Origin: Candidatus Omnitrophota bacterium
GTDB lineage: Bacteria; Omnitrophota; Gorgyraeia; Zapsychrales; JANLHA01
Direction of reading: 5' to 3'
DNA length: 9,859 bases
Assembly (NCBI GenBank): GCA_024653845.1
Contig: JANLHA010000142.1
Span: forward strand, 1 to 9,859
Shown: piece by piece, positions 1 to 6,221 of the stretch
Numbering within the stretch: the first letter of the stretch is position 1
How the letters are laid out: the number at the start of each line of letters is the position of its first letter
Program-made: the position numbers and the translations under genes
Notes under the pieces: model-generated
Databases searched by the model: none
Told to the model about the DNA's origin: nothing
Seen by the model: the letters and a program-made list of their open reading frames with translations, nothing else

Positions 1-486
1 GGCATATTCTTTACGACCTGATCCCCAAACAGCAATGAGAAGATACGCAGGAATCGCCGCCACTTCGTGAAAAAAATAAAAGAAAAATATATCGACCGAA
101 AGAAAAGCTCCGTAGGTGCCGATAATCATCAAGAGAAGAAGGATGTAATATTCTTTGACCCGTTCTTTGATGGATTGCGTAATCAGGACGCCGGCAAAAG
201 AAGCGATCCCAAGAAGCAAGACCAGAACAGAATTAATACCATCAACGCCAAGGTGATAAGAAATTCCAAAGGGTGCCACCCAAAGAACTTTATCAATGAA
301 TTGAAAACCTCCAACGATATGGTCATACGAGGCAAAAACCCATACGGATAAAAGGGCTGAAAGCAAGGCGCCAATATTAGAAATCCTACGAATACAACAC
401 ACTTTTTGCGCTGGAACGAAGAAAAGCAAGAGCAAGGCCACCGTCGGGAATAAAAGAATCAATGAAAGGGGATGAGGAATATTCAT
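1..486 (-). CDS. nuoM: NADH-quinone oxidoreductase subunit M, N-terminal part (cut by window edge)
   Basis: This is an antiporter-like, proton-pumping subunit of the complex I membrane arm. Reading from the ATG at 486-484 gives 162 codons open to the window edge; a full NuoM is about 480-540 residues, so roughly a third is visible. The N-terminus is very hydrophobic. Two family motifs are seen: YHLGVDGINS at residues 77-86, and FFHEVAAIPAYLLIAVWG at residues 138-155 followed by RKEYA. Glu141 matches the essential transmembrane glutamate (Glu144 in E. coli NuoM). The gene starts 7 bp after the nuoL stop, in the order J-K-L-M expected for nuo operons. No clear Shine-Dalgarno sequence precedes it, which suggests translation coupled to nuoL. 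NuoL and NuoM are paralogues; the immediate position after nuoL and this motif set favour NuoM. Confidence 0.93.
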   Translation of the reverse strand, partial: MNIPHPLSLILLFPTVALLLLFFVPAQKVCCIRRISNIGALLSALLSVWVFASYDHIVGGFQFIDKVLWVAPFGISYHLGVDGINSVLVLLLGIASFAGVLITQSIKERVKEYYILLLLMIIGTYGAFLSVDIFFFYFFHEVAAIPAYLLIAVWGSGRKEYA

Positions 487-493
487 AAATGAT

Positions 494-2368
494 TTACCAT
501 TTAACCATGATCAAAATGAGAATAATAACGCCGAGAACGAAAACTAAGGCATAAAATTGAACCAACCCGGTTTGCAAACGACGAAGCACATTGCCACTGG
601 CTTTTGCCACGCCTGTGGCACCATGGACACCAAAACGCGTGATGAAAATTTCTTCGAACCACTCAAAAATCATCGCCACGCGTTGCTGAACATGATCAAC
701 ATACCAACCGTAAACCGCATCGAAATAATATTTATTTTTTAAAACAGGATAAAGGATTCCCAATTTTGTTTCCAAAGGATCACGATCGGGGCGCTTACTA
801 TAAATAAAATACGAGAGGGCTAATCCTAAGATAGCAACAACAGACGAAAGCACTGCAACACTTATATTCAGTTCAGGATGAACAGCATCAGGATAAAGAA
901 AGTGAGGGATGCCAATAAATCCTCCGATGACGGAAAGAATCGCTAAGAAAATTAACGGGATCGTCATGACCGCCGGAGATTCGTGAGCAGAATGACCATG
1001 ATCAGCATTCCCCGAAGAAGACTTGCCCCAAAAGGCCGTCCAGAATAGACGTCCCATATAAAAAGCGGTCAACGCACTCGTTAACGTTCCCATCACATAC
1101 AAAACCGTATTATGCTCTGCGGCTAAAGCTAAAATTTCATCTTTACTCCAAAACCCGCTCAATGGAAAAATGCCACAAAGCGCGAGAGTTCCAACCAAAA
1201 ACGTCCATCCTGTAATCGGCATCCTCTTCAAGAGTCCCTGCATCTTCCATATATTTTGTTCATGATGAAGCGCATAAATAACACTTCCCGCACCCAAGAA
1301 GAGAAGGGCTTTGAAAAACGCGTGTGTGGTCAAGTGATACATCCCTTGAAGAGGTCCCGCCAAACCTAAAGCCATGACCATCAGGCCCAATTGGCTCAAC
1401 GTCGAATAAGCCAAAATTCTTTTGATATCATTCTCGACAATCGCAAGCGTTGCAGCCATGAAGGCGGTGATTGCTCCGACATAAGCAATGACCGTCAACA
1501 CCGTTGTCAACGGTTCAAAAAGAAAGAAGGTACGGGCCAAAAGATAAATACCCGCCGCAACCATCGTCGCTGCGTGGATGAGTGCGCTGACGGGAGTTGG
1601 GCCTTCCATCGCATCGGCCAGCCAAACATGTAAAGGGACTTGGGCCGATTTGCCAACCACGCCGCAAAAAATCAAGAGCGCTGCGATCATCAAGAGATGC
1701 GAATCCAACTGAGGAACAACTGCGGCCAGATCGGTAAAAAGAAAACTTCTACCATTCCCCACGTCGGAAATGCTCCACAAAAGAAGGATCCCGCATAAAA
1801 ATCCGAAATCGGCAAAACGGTTGACCATAAATGCCTTAACCCCGGCATTGGCCGCTGAAGGCTTTTCGTACCAGAACCCAATCAAGAGATAGGAACTTAA
1901 CCCGACGAGTTCCCAAAAAATGAACAGCTGAATAAAATTATTGGACAAAACAATACCAATCATCGAAAAAGCAAAAAGACTAAGATAAGCAAAAAACCTT
2001 GGCATGCTCGGATCATCGGCCATGTATCCTTTGGAATAAATGAAAATGGCGCTTCCAACTCCGGTAACCACCATCAACATCATGATCGCCAGCGGATTAA
2101 CCAAGATTCCAAAATCAATATTCAATGACTCAAAACGAATCCAGCTGAAGGATTGTTGGAATTCTACGATAGAATGCCCGCTCGCCAGTGATGTCGGGAT
2201 ATAAACCATTTGAGTAAAAAGAGAGACACAACATGCGAAAGAAATTAATATCCCAACGATGGCAACAATGGCACTTGATGTTTTCGATCGAAGAAAAAAA
2301 AGCGTGATGATCGCACAAGCAACCAGCGGCGAGAATAAAATGATCCAGGCTAAAAGAGAGGTTACCAT
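494..2368 (-). CDS. nuoL: NADH-quinone oxidoreductase subunit L
   Basis: This is the distal antiporter-like subunit of complex I, which pumps protons across the inner membrane and has the long lateral helix at its C-terminus. At 624 residues it has the usual family length. It is polytopic throughout. Motifs seen: FIFWELVGLSSYLLIGFWYE at 149-168 with conserved Glu153, and the proton-channel signature running from Lys240 through PLHVWLADAMEGPTPVSALI (245-264) to the following HAAT, with the conserved histidine. The tail ends in a hydrophobic helix and a VKW C-terminus. The start ATG overlaps the nuoK stop (ATGGTAA, 7 bp shared) and is preceded by AAAGGA about 8 nt upstream, so translation is probably coupled to nuoK. 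A His-rich loop (DHGHSAHE, about residues 455-462) varies between family members. Confidence 0.97.
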   Translation of the reverse strand: MVTSLLAWIILFSPLVACAIITLFFLRSKTSSAIVAIVGILISFACCVSLFTQMVYIPTSLASGHSIVEFQQSFSWIRFESLNIDFGILVNPLAIMMLMVVTGVGSAIFIYSKGYMADDPSMPRFFAYLSLFAFSMIGIVLSNNFIQLFIFWELVGLSSYLLIGFWYEKPSAANAGVKAFMVNRFADFGFLCGILLLWSISDVGNGRSFLFTDLAAVVPQLDSHLLMIAALLIFCGVVGKSAQVPLHVWLADAMEGPTPVSALIHAATMVAAGIYLLARTFFLFEPLTTVLTVIAYVGAITAFMAATLAIVENDIKRILAYSTLSQLGLMVMALGLAGPLQGMYHLTTHAFFKALLFLGAGSVIYALHHEQNIWKMQGLLKRMPITGWTFLVGTLALCGIFPLSGFWSKDEILALAAEHNTVLYVMGTLTSALTAFYMGRLFWTAFWGKSSSGNADHGHSAHESPAVMTIPLIFLAILSVIGGFIGIPHFLYPDAVHPELNISVAVLSSVVAILGLALSYFIYSKRPDRDPLETKLGILYPVLKNKYYFDAVYGWYVDHVQQRVAMIFEWFEEIFITRFGVHGATGVAKASGNVLRRLQTGLVQFYALVFVLGVIILILIMVKW

Positions 2369-2664
2369 TTCAAATCCTTTAAGTCATCCGCTTGAATGGT
2401 GGATAGACGACGGTACATCAACACAATAATCGCAAGTCCGATAGCCACTTCAGCTGCAGCCACAAGAATCACGAAGAAGACGATCAATTGTCCTGTATAG
2501 TCGCCATTAAATTTAGAAAAGGCAACAAATGAAAGATTGGATGCTGCGAGGAGAAGCTCCAAAGAAAGCAAAATTTTCAATACACTACGGCTGATTGTAA
2601 TTCCCACAACTCCAACGGAGAAAAGGATTCCACTCAAAAAGAGATAATGTCCAAGTCCAATCAT
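2362..2664 (-). CDS. nuoK: NADH-quinone oxidoreductase subunit K
   Basis: This is the small MrpC-like membrane subunit of complex I, carrying part of the central chain of charged residues used in proton transfer. At 100 residues it has the exact usual length and three hydrophobic segments. The two conserved membrane glutamates are present at Glu36 (LLSLELLLAASNLSFVAF) and Glu72 (LVAAAEVAIGLAIIVLMYR), the same numbers as in E. coli NuoK. The start ATG overlaps the nuoJ stop by 4 bp (ATGA) and the 3' end overlaps the start of nuoL, so J, K and L form one translationally coupled block. Confidence 0.97.
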   Translation of the reverse strand: MIGLGHYLFLSGILFSVGVVGITISRSVLKILLSLELLLAASNLSFVAFSKFNGDYTGQLIVFFVILVAAAEVAIGLAIIVLMYRRLSTIQADDLKDLKW

Positions 2665-3206
2665 CTGTTACCTGCCATGTTTTTTGCGTCCCCAGATTCA
2701 TTCCCATCTGTTTTGAATGCACCCTTGGCCAACGAGACAATCCCGATGACGGCAATCAGCAAAAGAAGTGACGTCAATTCAAAAGGCAGAAGATATTCCG
2801 TAAAAAGGATTTTACCAATAATTTCAATCGCGCCGCGAATTGAAGACGGTCCCATCGTTTGAGTCATCAAGAAACTCTTAATGATGAAAATGAGCTCGGA
2901 TAAAAATGCTGCGCCCGCACACCACCCGAGCAAACGAATTCGATTTTTACGAATGGTTGTTGGTGTTTCAGAATTGAGTTTTAAGCACATCGCCACAAAA
3001 AGGAAAAAAACAAGAACAGCACCCGCATAAACCAACAAAAGAATGATCCCAACAAAAAAAGCTTCCAGGAGCATAAATAGAGAAGACAGCGAGAAAATGA
3101 CGACGACCAATGACAAAACATTGTATAAAGGATTTCGCGCAAGGATGACAGCAAGGCTTGCCAAAACCAAAACAGCTCCGAAAAGATAGAAGAAGAAGGA
3201 AAACAT
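2661..3206 (-). CDS. nuoJ: NADH-quinone oxidoreductase subunit J
   Basis: This is the ND6-type membrane subunit of complex I, whose third transmembrane helix takes part in coupling quinone reduction to proton pumping. At 181 residues it is within the family range (about 165-185). It has five hydrophobic segments; the motif ARNPLYNVLSLVVVIFSLSS (23-42) and the stretch LLVYAGAVLVFFLFVAMCL (57-75) with the conserved Tyr-Ala-Gly-Ala are typical. It is the first gene of the leftward unit: upstream lies a promoter region rather than nuoI or nuoH, which normally precede it. No strong Shine-Dalgarno sequence is seen before the ATG; the nearest purine stretch is AGATAAAAT. Confidence 0.95.
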   Translation of the reverse strand: MFSFFFYLFGAVLVLASLAVILARNPLYNVLSLVVVIFSLSSLFMLLEAFFVGIILLLVYAGAVLVFFLFVAMCLKLNSETPTTIRKNRIRLLGWCAGAAFLSELIFIIKSFLMTQTMGPSSIRGAIEIIGKILFTEYLLPFELTSLLLLIAVIGIVSLAKGAFKTDGNESGDAKNMAGNR

Positions 3207-3260
3207 ATTTTATCTAAAAATGATTGTTTTAATATTTTGGAGGTTTACTGCATACAATAG

Positions 3261-3288
3261 ATCTTAGAAATAAAAAATACAATGTCAA
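3261..3288 (-). promoter_or_regulatory. Predicted sigma70 promoter of nuoJKLM
   Basis: On the minus strand a perfect -35 box TTGACA (3288-3283) is followed after 16 bp by TAAGAT (3266-3261), a 4/6 match to TATAAT. Transcription would start near 3254, leaving a leader of about 48 nt before nuoJ. The boxes are seen directly; promoter activity is inferred. The weak -10 suggests the promoter may need an activator. Confidence 0.5.
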
Positions 3289-3297
3289 GAATATTGT
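3279..3297. promoter_or_regulatory. Inverted repeat over the nuoJ -35 box, candidate operator
   Basis: ACAAT (3279-3283) and ATTGT (3293-3297) form a 5-bp inverted repeat separated by 9 bp. It covers the -35 hexamer of the nuoJ promoter, a position where a bound regulator would affect transcription. Half-sites this short occur by chance in AT-rich DNA, and the sequence fits neither the CRP nor the FNR consensus well. Confidence 0.25.
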
Positions 3298-3326
3298 GTG
3301 CTTTTTAAATTAAAAATCAAAAAGCA

Positions 3327-3338
3327 TATCAATTGACA
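3327..3338. promoter_or_regulatory. Imperfect palindrome over the -35 box of the regulator gene
   Basis: TATCAATTGACA is palindromic at 10 of 12 positions around the core TCAATTGA and overlaps the TTGACA -35 box of the Crp/Fnr gene. It could be an autoregulatory operator. It lacks the four-base spacer of an FNR box (TTGAT-N4-ATCAA), so its ligand is unknown. Confidence 0.25.
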
Positions 3339-3361
3339 CTAAGAAAAATAAGAATTATATT
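3333..3361 (+). promoter_or_regulatory. Predicted sigma70 promoter of the Crp/Fnr regulator
   Basis: A perfect -35 box TTGACA (3333-3338), a 17-bp spacer and TATATT (3356-3361, 5/6 match) form the best-matched sigma70 promoter noticed in the window. The predicted start near 3368 gives a 5' leader of about 75 nt that contains the hairpin at 3376-3402. Confidence 0.65.
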
Positions 3362-3375
3362 ATCTCAAGATTGAA

Positions 3376-3402
3376 AAAACGGCCATAAAATTTCGCCGTT
3401 TT
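3376..3402. promoter_or_regulatory. Hairpin in the leader of the regulator mRNA
   Basis: AAAACGGC (3376-3383) and GCCGTTTT (3395-3402) form a perfect 8-bp stem with an 11-nt loop. On the plus strand the stem is followed by only T4 then C; on the minus strand it is followed by a run of six T, so it looks more like a terminator for transcription coming leftward toward nuoJ. It could act as a weak attenuator, an mRNA stabiliser or an insulator between the divergent units. Function is inferred. Confidence 0.4.
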
Positions 3403-3442
3403 CATATCCAACATCATCGGCCCCGGGCTCCAAAAATAAACT

Positions 3443-4123
3443 ATGGACTTATCACCAGAACTCAAAGCAATTCCTCTTTTCAAGAATCTTTCGTTAAAAG
3501 ATTTAAAATTCCTAAACCAAATTTTAAAAGAACGAACATATGAAAAAGGAGGGATTTTATTTGAACAATCTGAGGCTTGTGAGAATATTATTATTGTCAA
3601 ATCTGGACGAATAAAAATTTTTCGTTTATCATCAAGTGGGCAAGAGCAGATTCTTGAAGTGTTGCATCCAGGGGATACTTGCGCGTGTAATCCTGGGAAA
3701 GCGGAATGGGCTTGTTCTTCATGGGCGCAAGCTCTGAGTGATTGCACAGTGTGGACCTTGTCTCGAAAGCACTACGTCGACATGGTTAAAAACAATTCTC
3801 AGTTAGCCCACACACTTTCCGATTTGTTTGCTAAAAGATTATGTAAATTTTGCGCGCTCATTGAGCAAGTCTCCCTAGAGACTCCTCAACGAAGGCTGGT
3901 TAAATTTTTATTGGATATCTTTGATTCCCAAGAATCTAACGGTGAACAAAATCTTTCTTTCAAAGTTCCTTTCACGCACGAAGAAATCGCCCAGCGGTTA
4001 GGGCTTGTTCGTGAAACCGTATCCCGACAGTTGAGTCATCTCAAAAAGTTAAAGTTGATTCAAATGGATCGGAACACAATTACAATTTGCGATCGAAAGG
4101 CTTTACAAAACATTCTTTCTTAA
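3443..4123 (+). CDS. Crp/Fnr-family transcriptional regulator with cysteine cluster
   Basis: This is a predicted cytoplasmic homodimeric transcription factor. At 226 residues it has the usual family length. Order: a beta-roll sensor domain (about 10-110, including GGILFEQSE and VKSGRIKIFRLSSSGQEQIL), a dimer helix (about 112-142) and a C-terminal winged helix (about 146-226). The recognition helix reads GLVRETVSRQLSHLKKLKLI; Arg190, Glu191 and Arg195 match the CRP residues that read TGTGA, and Ser194 is FNR-like. After HPGD the cAMP-binding segment is replaced by a Cys-rich stretch: Cys80, Cys82, Cys91 and Cys101, with Cys134 and Cys137 on the dimer helix. The usual cAMP-binding GE/R signature is absent, so a redox, metal, Fe-S or haem ligand is more likely than cAMP. 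The start follows an in-frame TAA at 3437, so ATG 3443 is the first possible; no Shine-Dalgarno is visible. Confidence 0.93.
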   Translation: MDLSPELKAIPLFKNLSLKDLKFLNQILKERTYEKGGILFEQSEACENIIIVKSGRIKIFRLSSSGQEQILEVLHPGDTCACNPGKAEWACSSWAQALSDCTVWTLSRKHYVDMVKNNSQLAHTLSDLFAKRLCKFCALIEQVSLETPQRRLVKFLLDIFDSQESNGEQNLSFKVPFTHEEIAQRLGLVRETVSRQLSHLKKLKLIQMDRNTITICDRKALQNILS

Positions 4124-4134
4124 TTTTTCTGGTT

Positions 4135-4150
4135 TGTGACTCTAGTCACA
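4135..4150. promoter_or_regulatory. CRP-type operator TGTGA-N6-TCACA
   Basis: TGTGACTCTAGTCACA is a perfect 16-bp palindrome matching the CRP consensus half-sites in sequence and spacing. It lies 11 bp after the stop of the Crp/Fnr gene, whose recognition helix has the CRP-type Arg-Glu-x-x-x-Arg residues, and just upstream of the hemerythrin-like gene. Its centre (4142.5) is 41.5 bp from position 4184, the spacing of class II CRP-activated promoters. It is the likely target of the neighbouring regulator. Confidence 0.8.
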
Positions 4151-4171
4151 GACATTCTTTTTGAATGCGCC

Positions 4172-4177
4172 TATTAT
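4172..4177 (+). promoter_or_regulatory. -10 box of a predicted class II activator promoter
   Basis: TATTAT (5/6 match) sits so that, with the operator centred at -41.5, transcription starts at about 4184. No good -35 hexamer is present, as expected when an activator overlaps that position. The start would coincide with the ATG of the next gene, implying a leaderless or nearly leaderless mRNA. The promoter would drive the hemerythrin-like, hemA and cytochrome genes. Confidence 0.55.
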
Positions 4178-4183
4178 GCATCC

Positions 4184-4822
4184 ATGAACATCAAAGCAAT
4201 TTTGGGCACAAAAGAAAATTTTCTAAAGCATTTGGTCGATGAAGAAAGATCTTGCGTTCTTTCCAATTTACAACAATTAGAAAACGCGCTTAAGGGATTA
4301 CAGTATGAAGGGAAGACGTCCTCATTCCATCATATAAGGAAGATAGAAGAGATCGTTCTTTTTCTTAGGAAAAAATATCAGCAACATACGAACCTTGATG
4401 ATGAAGTGGTTTTTCCCTTTTTGTCAAAGCATATTCCTAGGCTTTATCCTACGTTGCAATTTTTAAAAATGGAACGTCAGGATTTCCAAGGGCTCTTTGA
4501 ACCCTTTGACAAAATTTTATCACAGCTCAAAGAGAAGAACAGAATCCTTTTACGAAATGACTTTATTGAACAATTAAGTAATAATGGATTGTATTTAATT
4601 TGCATGCTAAGAAGTCACATCCAAATTGAAGAAGAAAATGTCTATAAAGCCATTTTTCAAGAATTGCATCAAGATGAACGAAATGCATTGCAAAAAGAAA
4701 TAGAACAATTTTTGTTAAAAGAAAATAAAAGGATACTTAAAGAGAACACCGATAAAAAAAGACTTAAGAAAGCACCTTTTTCCTGGCTAAAGAAAAAGAC
4801 CCATAAGTTATTACAGAAATAA
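4184..4822 (+). CDS. Hemerythrin-like domain protein, degenerate metal site
   Basis: This is an all-helical protein of 212 residues resembling HHE/hemerythrin-like domains, which bind a di-iron centre and react with O2 or NO. Retained motifs: QQHTNLDDEVVFPFL (about 66-80) and RSHIQIEEENVYKAI (about 143-157), both H-x-x-x-E/D-type ligands followed by the usual aromatic/proline turn. The two other expected Glu-His positions read DEER (about 19-22) and KMERQDF (about 95-101), so two histidine ligands seem to be lost. The C-terminal 34 residues are strongly basic. An open frame extends to a GTG at 4136, but that codon lies inside the CRP palindrome and upstream of the -10 box, so ATG 4184 is preferred. 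It ends 2 bp before hemA. The role may be sensing or binding iron, O2 or NO; family assignment is moderately sure, function unknown. Confidence 0.7.
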   Translation: MNIKAILGTKENFLKHLVDEERSCVLSNLQQLENALKGLQYEGKTSSFHHIRKIEEIVLFLRKKYQQHTNLDDEVVFPFLSKHIPRLYPTLQFLKMERQDFQGLFEPFDKILSQLKEKNRILLRNDFIEQLSNNGLYLICMLRSHIQIEEENVYKAIFQELHQDERNALQKEIEQFLLKENKRILKENTDKKRLKKAPFSWLKKKTHKLLQK

Positions 4823-4824
4823 AA

Positions 4825-5871
4825 ATGGATATCATCCTCATAGGCCTAAACCACAAAACAGCCCCCATCGGAATTCGGGAGCAATTTTATCTTCAGCCCC
4901 TTGAACGTGAACTTCTTTTGTCAGAATTGAAAAATAGCCCTCAGGTGGTTGAAGTGTTTGTCTTATCCACTTGCAATCGCACAGAAATTTATGCGCACTT
5001 GATTAGTGAAGACTCTTCCATTCTTTTTGATACACTTTATCGGATTAAGAAAGATATTTATATCCCTGATTTGAGTGAATATTTTTATATCAAAAAAAAT
5101 GAAGAAGCCATTCATCATTTTTTTGAAGTCACATGCGGGTTGAATTCATTGGTCGTAGGTGAAAAACAAATTCTTGGTCAAGTAAAAAGTTCTGCCGAAC
5201 TAGCTCATCGGATGGGTGTACTTGGTAAAATTTTTAATGTGTTAATCAATACAGCCATCCATGCTGGTAAAATCGTACAAACGAAAACTCAAATTGGATG
5301 CGGCGGGTCATCCGTGAGTTGGGCAGCCGTGGCCATGGCCCAAAAAATCCTATGCTCTTTTGAAAATAAATCTATTCTCGTTATTGGCGCAGGCAAGATG
5401 AGCCAATTAACAGCAAGCCAGCTTATTCGAAAATCGGTCCAAGATATTTTTGTCATGAACCGCACCTTTGAGAAAGCCCAAGAATTGGCCCAAAAAATAG
5501 GCGGCCAGGCTGTGACATTTTTGGACCTTAAAAATATTTTAGCTCGTATCGATGTTTGTATCTGCTCAGCCGGGGCATCTTATTTTCTGATCGATTCTGA
5601 AGCTGTTTATGAAGTGATGAAATTGCGCGGGGGCAAGCCATTATTGTTAATCGATATTTCAACTCCAAGAAATATTAACCCTGATGTTGCAAGGATTCCG
5701 AATGTCCAGTTATTATCCATTGATGACCTGCATAAAGTCATTGATGATAATTTACAATCCCGATATAATGCAATTTCTTCTGTAAAGGAAATCATTAAAC
5801 AAAAGGTCGCCCTTTTTTATAAAAAAATCATTAAAGCTGGATACTTGCAGACGACGGCTTGTACCCACTAA
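4825..5871 (+). CDS. hemA: Glutamyl-tRNA reductase, C-terminally short
   Basis: This enzyme reduces glutamyl-tRNA(Glu) to glutamate-1-semialdehyde with NADPH, the first committed step of C5-pathway tetrapyrrole synthesis. Motifs in order: GLNHKTAPIGIRE (7-19); VLSTCNRTEIY (46-56) with the catalytic Cys50; GLNSLVVGEKQILGQVK (105-121); the NADPH-binding VIGAGKMSQLTA (186-197) and VMNRTFEKAQELA (210-222); and LLIDISTPRNINP (274-286). At 348 residues it is about 60-80 residues shorter than usual: the protein stops soon after the helix KEIIKQKVALFYKK, so most of the C-terminal dimerisation domain is missing. The catalytic and nucleotide domains look intact. No further HemA-like sequence follows, so this is not a simple frameshift. 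Its position between a regulator-controlled start and c-type cytochromes suggests haem supply dedicated to this pathway, possibly as a second hemA copy. Confidence 0.95.
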   Translation: MDIILIGLNHKTAPIGIREQFYLQPLERELLLSELKNSPQVVEVFVLSTCNRTEIYAHLISEDSSILFDTLYRIKKDIYIPDLSEYFYIKKNEEAIHHFFEVTCGLNSLVVGEKQILGQVKSSAELAHRMGVLGKIFNVLINTAIHAGKIVQTKTQIGCGGSSVSWAAVAMAQKILCSFENKSILVIGAGKMSQLTASQLIRKSVQDIFVMNRTFEKAQELAQKIGGQAVTFLDLKNILARIDVCICSAGASYFLIDSEAVYEVMKLRGGKPLLLIDISTPRNINPDVARIPNVQLLSIDDLHKVIDDNLQSRYNAISSVKEIIKQKVALFYKKIIKAGYLQTTACTH

Positions 5872-5886
5872 TTAAAAGGAGAACAC

Positions 5887-6201
5887 ATGAAAATCAAATT
5901 ATTGTTTCTTGCTTTATCCGCTTTCTGCTTAATGACGCCCTCTTTGAGTTACGCAAATCTTAATGAACTTAAGGCTTATCGGGAAGTCAACCCAGAATTA
6001 AAGGCTGATTGCACGTACTGCCATCTTGATGAAAAACCTAAAAAAGAAGATGGGAAACATGATTTGAATGCCTATGGACTAAAAGCCAAAGAAACTTTTG
6101 ACGCTGAAAAAGTTGAAGGCATGACCAAAGATCAAATTTGTGAATTGTATGCAAAAGTTTTTAAACAACTGGGACGACATGACGAATTTAAAGCAAAGTA
6201 A
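5887..6201 (+). CDS. Small periplasmic monohaem c-type cytochrome
   Basis: This is a 104-residue exported protein. A signal peptide (Lys-rich start, hydrophobic 4-20, predicted cleavage after SYA at 23) leaves a mature protein of about 81 residues. One haem-binding motif CTYCH (Cys42, Cys45, His46) is present. Met79 or His58 could be the distal axial ligand; the sequence does not decide. The remainder is charged and rich in lysine and glutamate, with GKHDLNAYGLKAKETF reminiscent of small monohaem cytochromes found beside multihaem electron-transfer genes. A good Shine-Dalgarno AAGGAG (5876-5881) precedes the start. It lies 15 bp after hemA and 20 bp before the octahaem gene, so it is very likely co-transcribed. 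Probable role: soluble periplasmic electron shuttle between inner-membrane and outer-membrane components. Confidence 0.85.
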   Translation: MKIKLLFLALSAFCLMTPSLSYANLNELKAYREVNPELKADCTYCHLDEKPKKEDGKHDLNAYGLKAKETFDAEKVEGMTKDQICELYAKVFKQLGRHDEFKAK

Positions 6202-6221
6202 GCCAATCTTGGAGACCATGA

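Noticed and set aside
67..351. 94-residue plus-strand open frame
   Set aside because: It is antisense to nuoM, whose translation matches conserved family motifs in this stretch.
3311..3335. FNR box formed by ATCAA and TTGAT-like elements
   Set aside because: The two ATCAA elements are direct repeats on the same strand, not the inverted TTGAT-N4-ATCAA arrangement an FNR dimer needs.
3355..3747. 130-residue open frame on the minus strand
   Set aside because: It overlaps the regulator promoter, leader and 5' half of its gene; the translation is Cys/Pro/Ser-rich without any family pattern. It is a shadow.
4136..4183. GTG start 16 codons upstream for the hemerythrin-like gene
   Set aside because: The GTG is part of the CRP-type palindrome and the extension overlaps the predicted -10 box; its residues add nothing that looks like the domain. 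ATG 4184 is a better start.
5887..5931. Lipoprotein signal for the monohaem cytochrome (Cys14 after LSAF)
   Set aside because: The sequence before Cys14 is not a proper lipobox, Cys14 lies inside the hydrophobic core, and a normal cleavage site SYA follows at 23.
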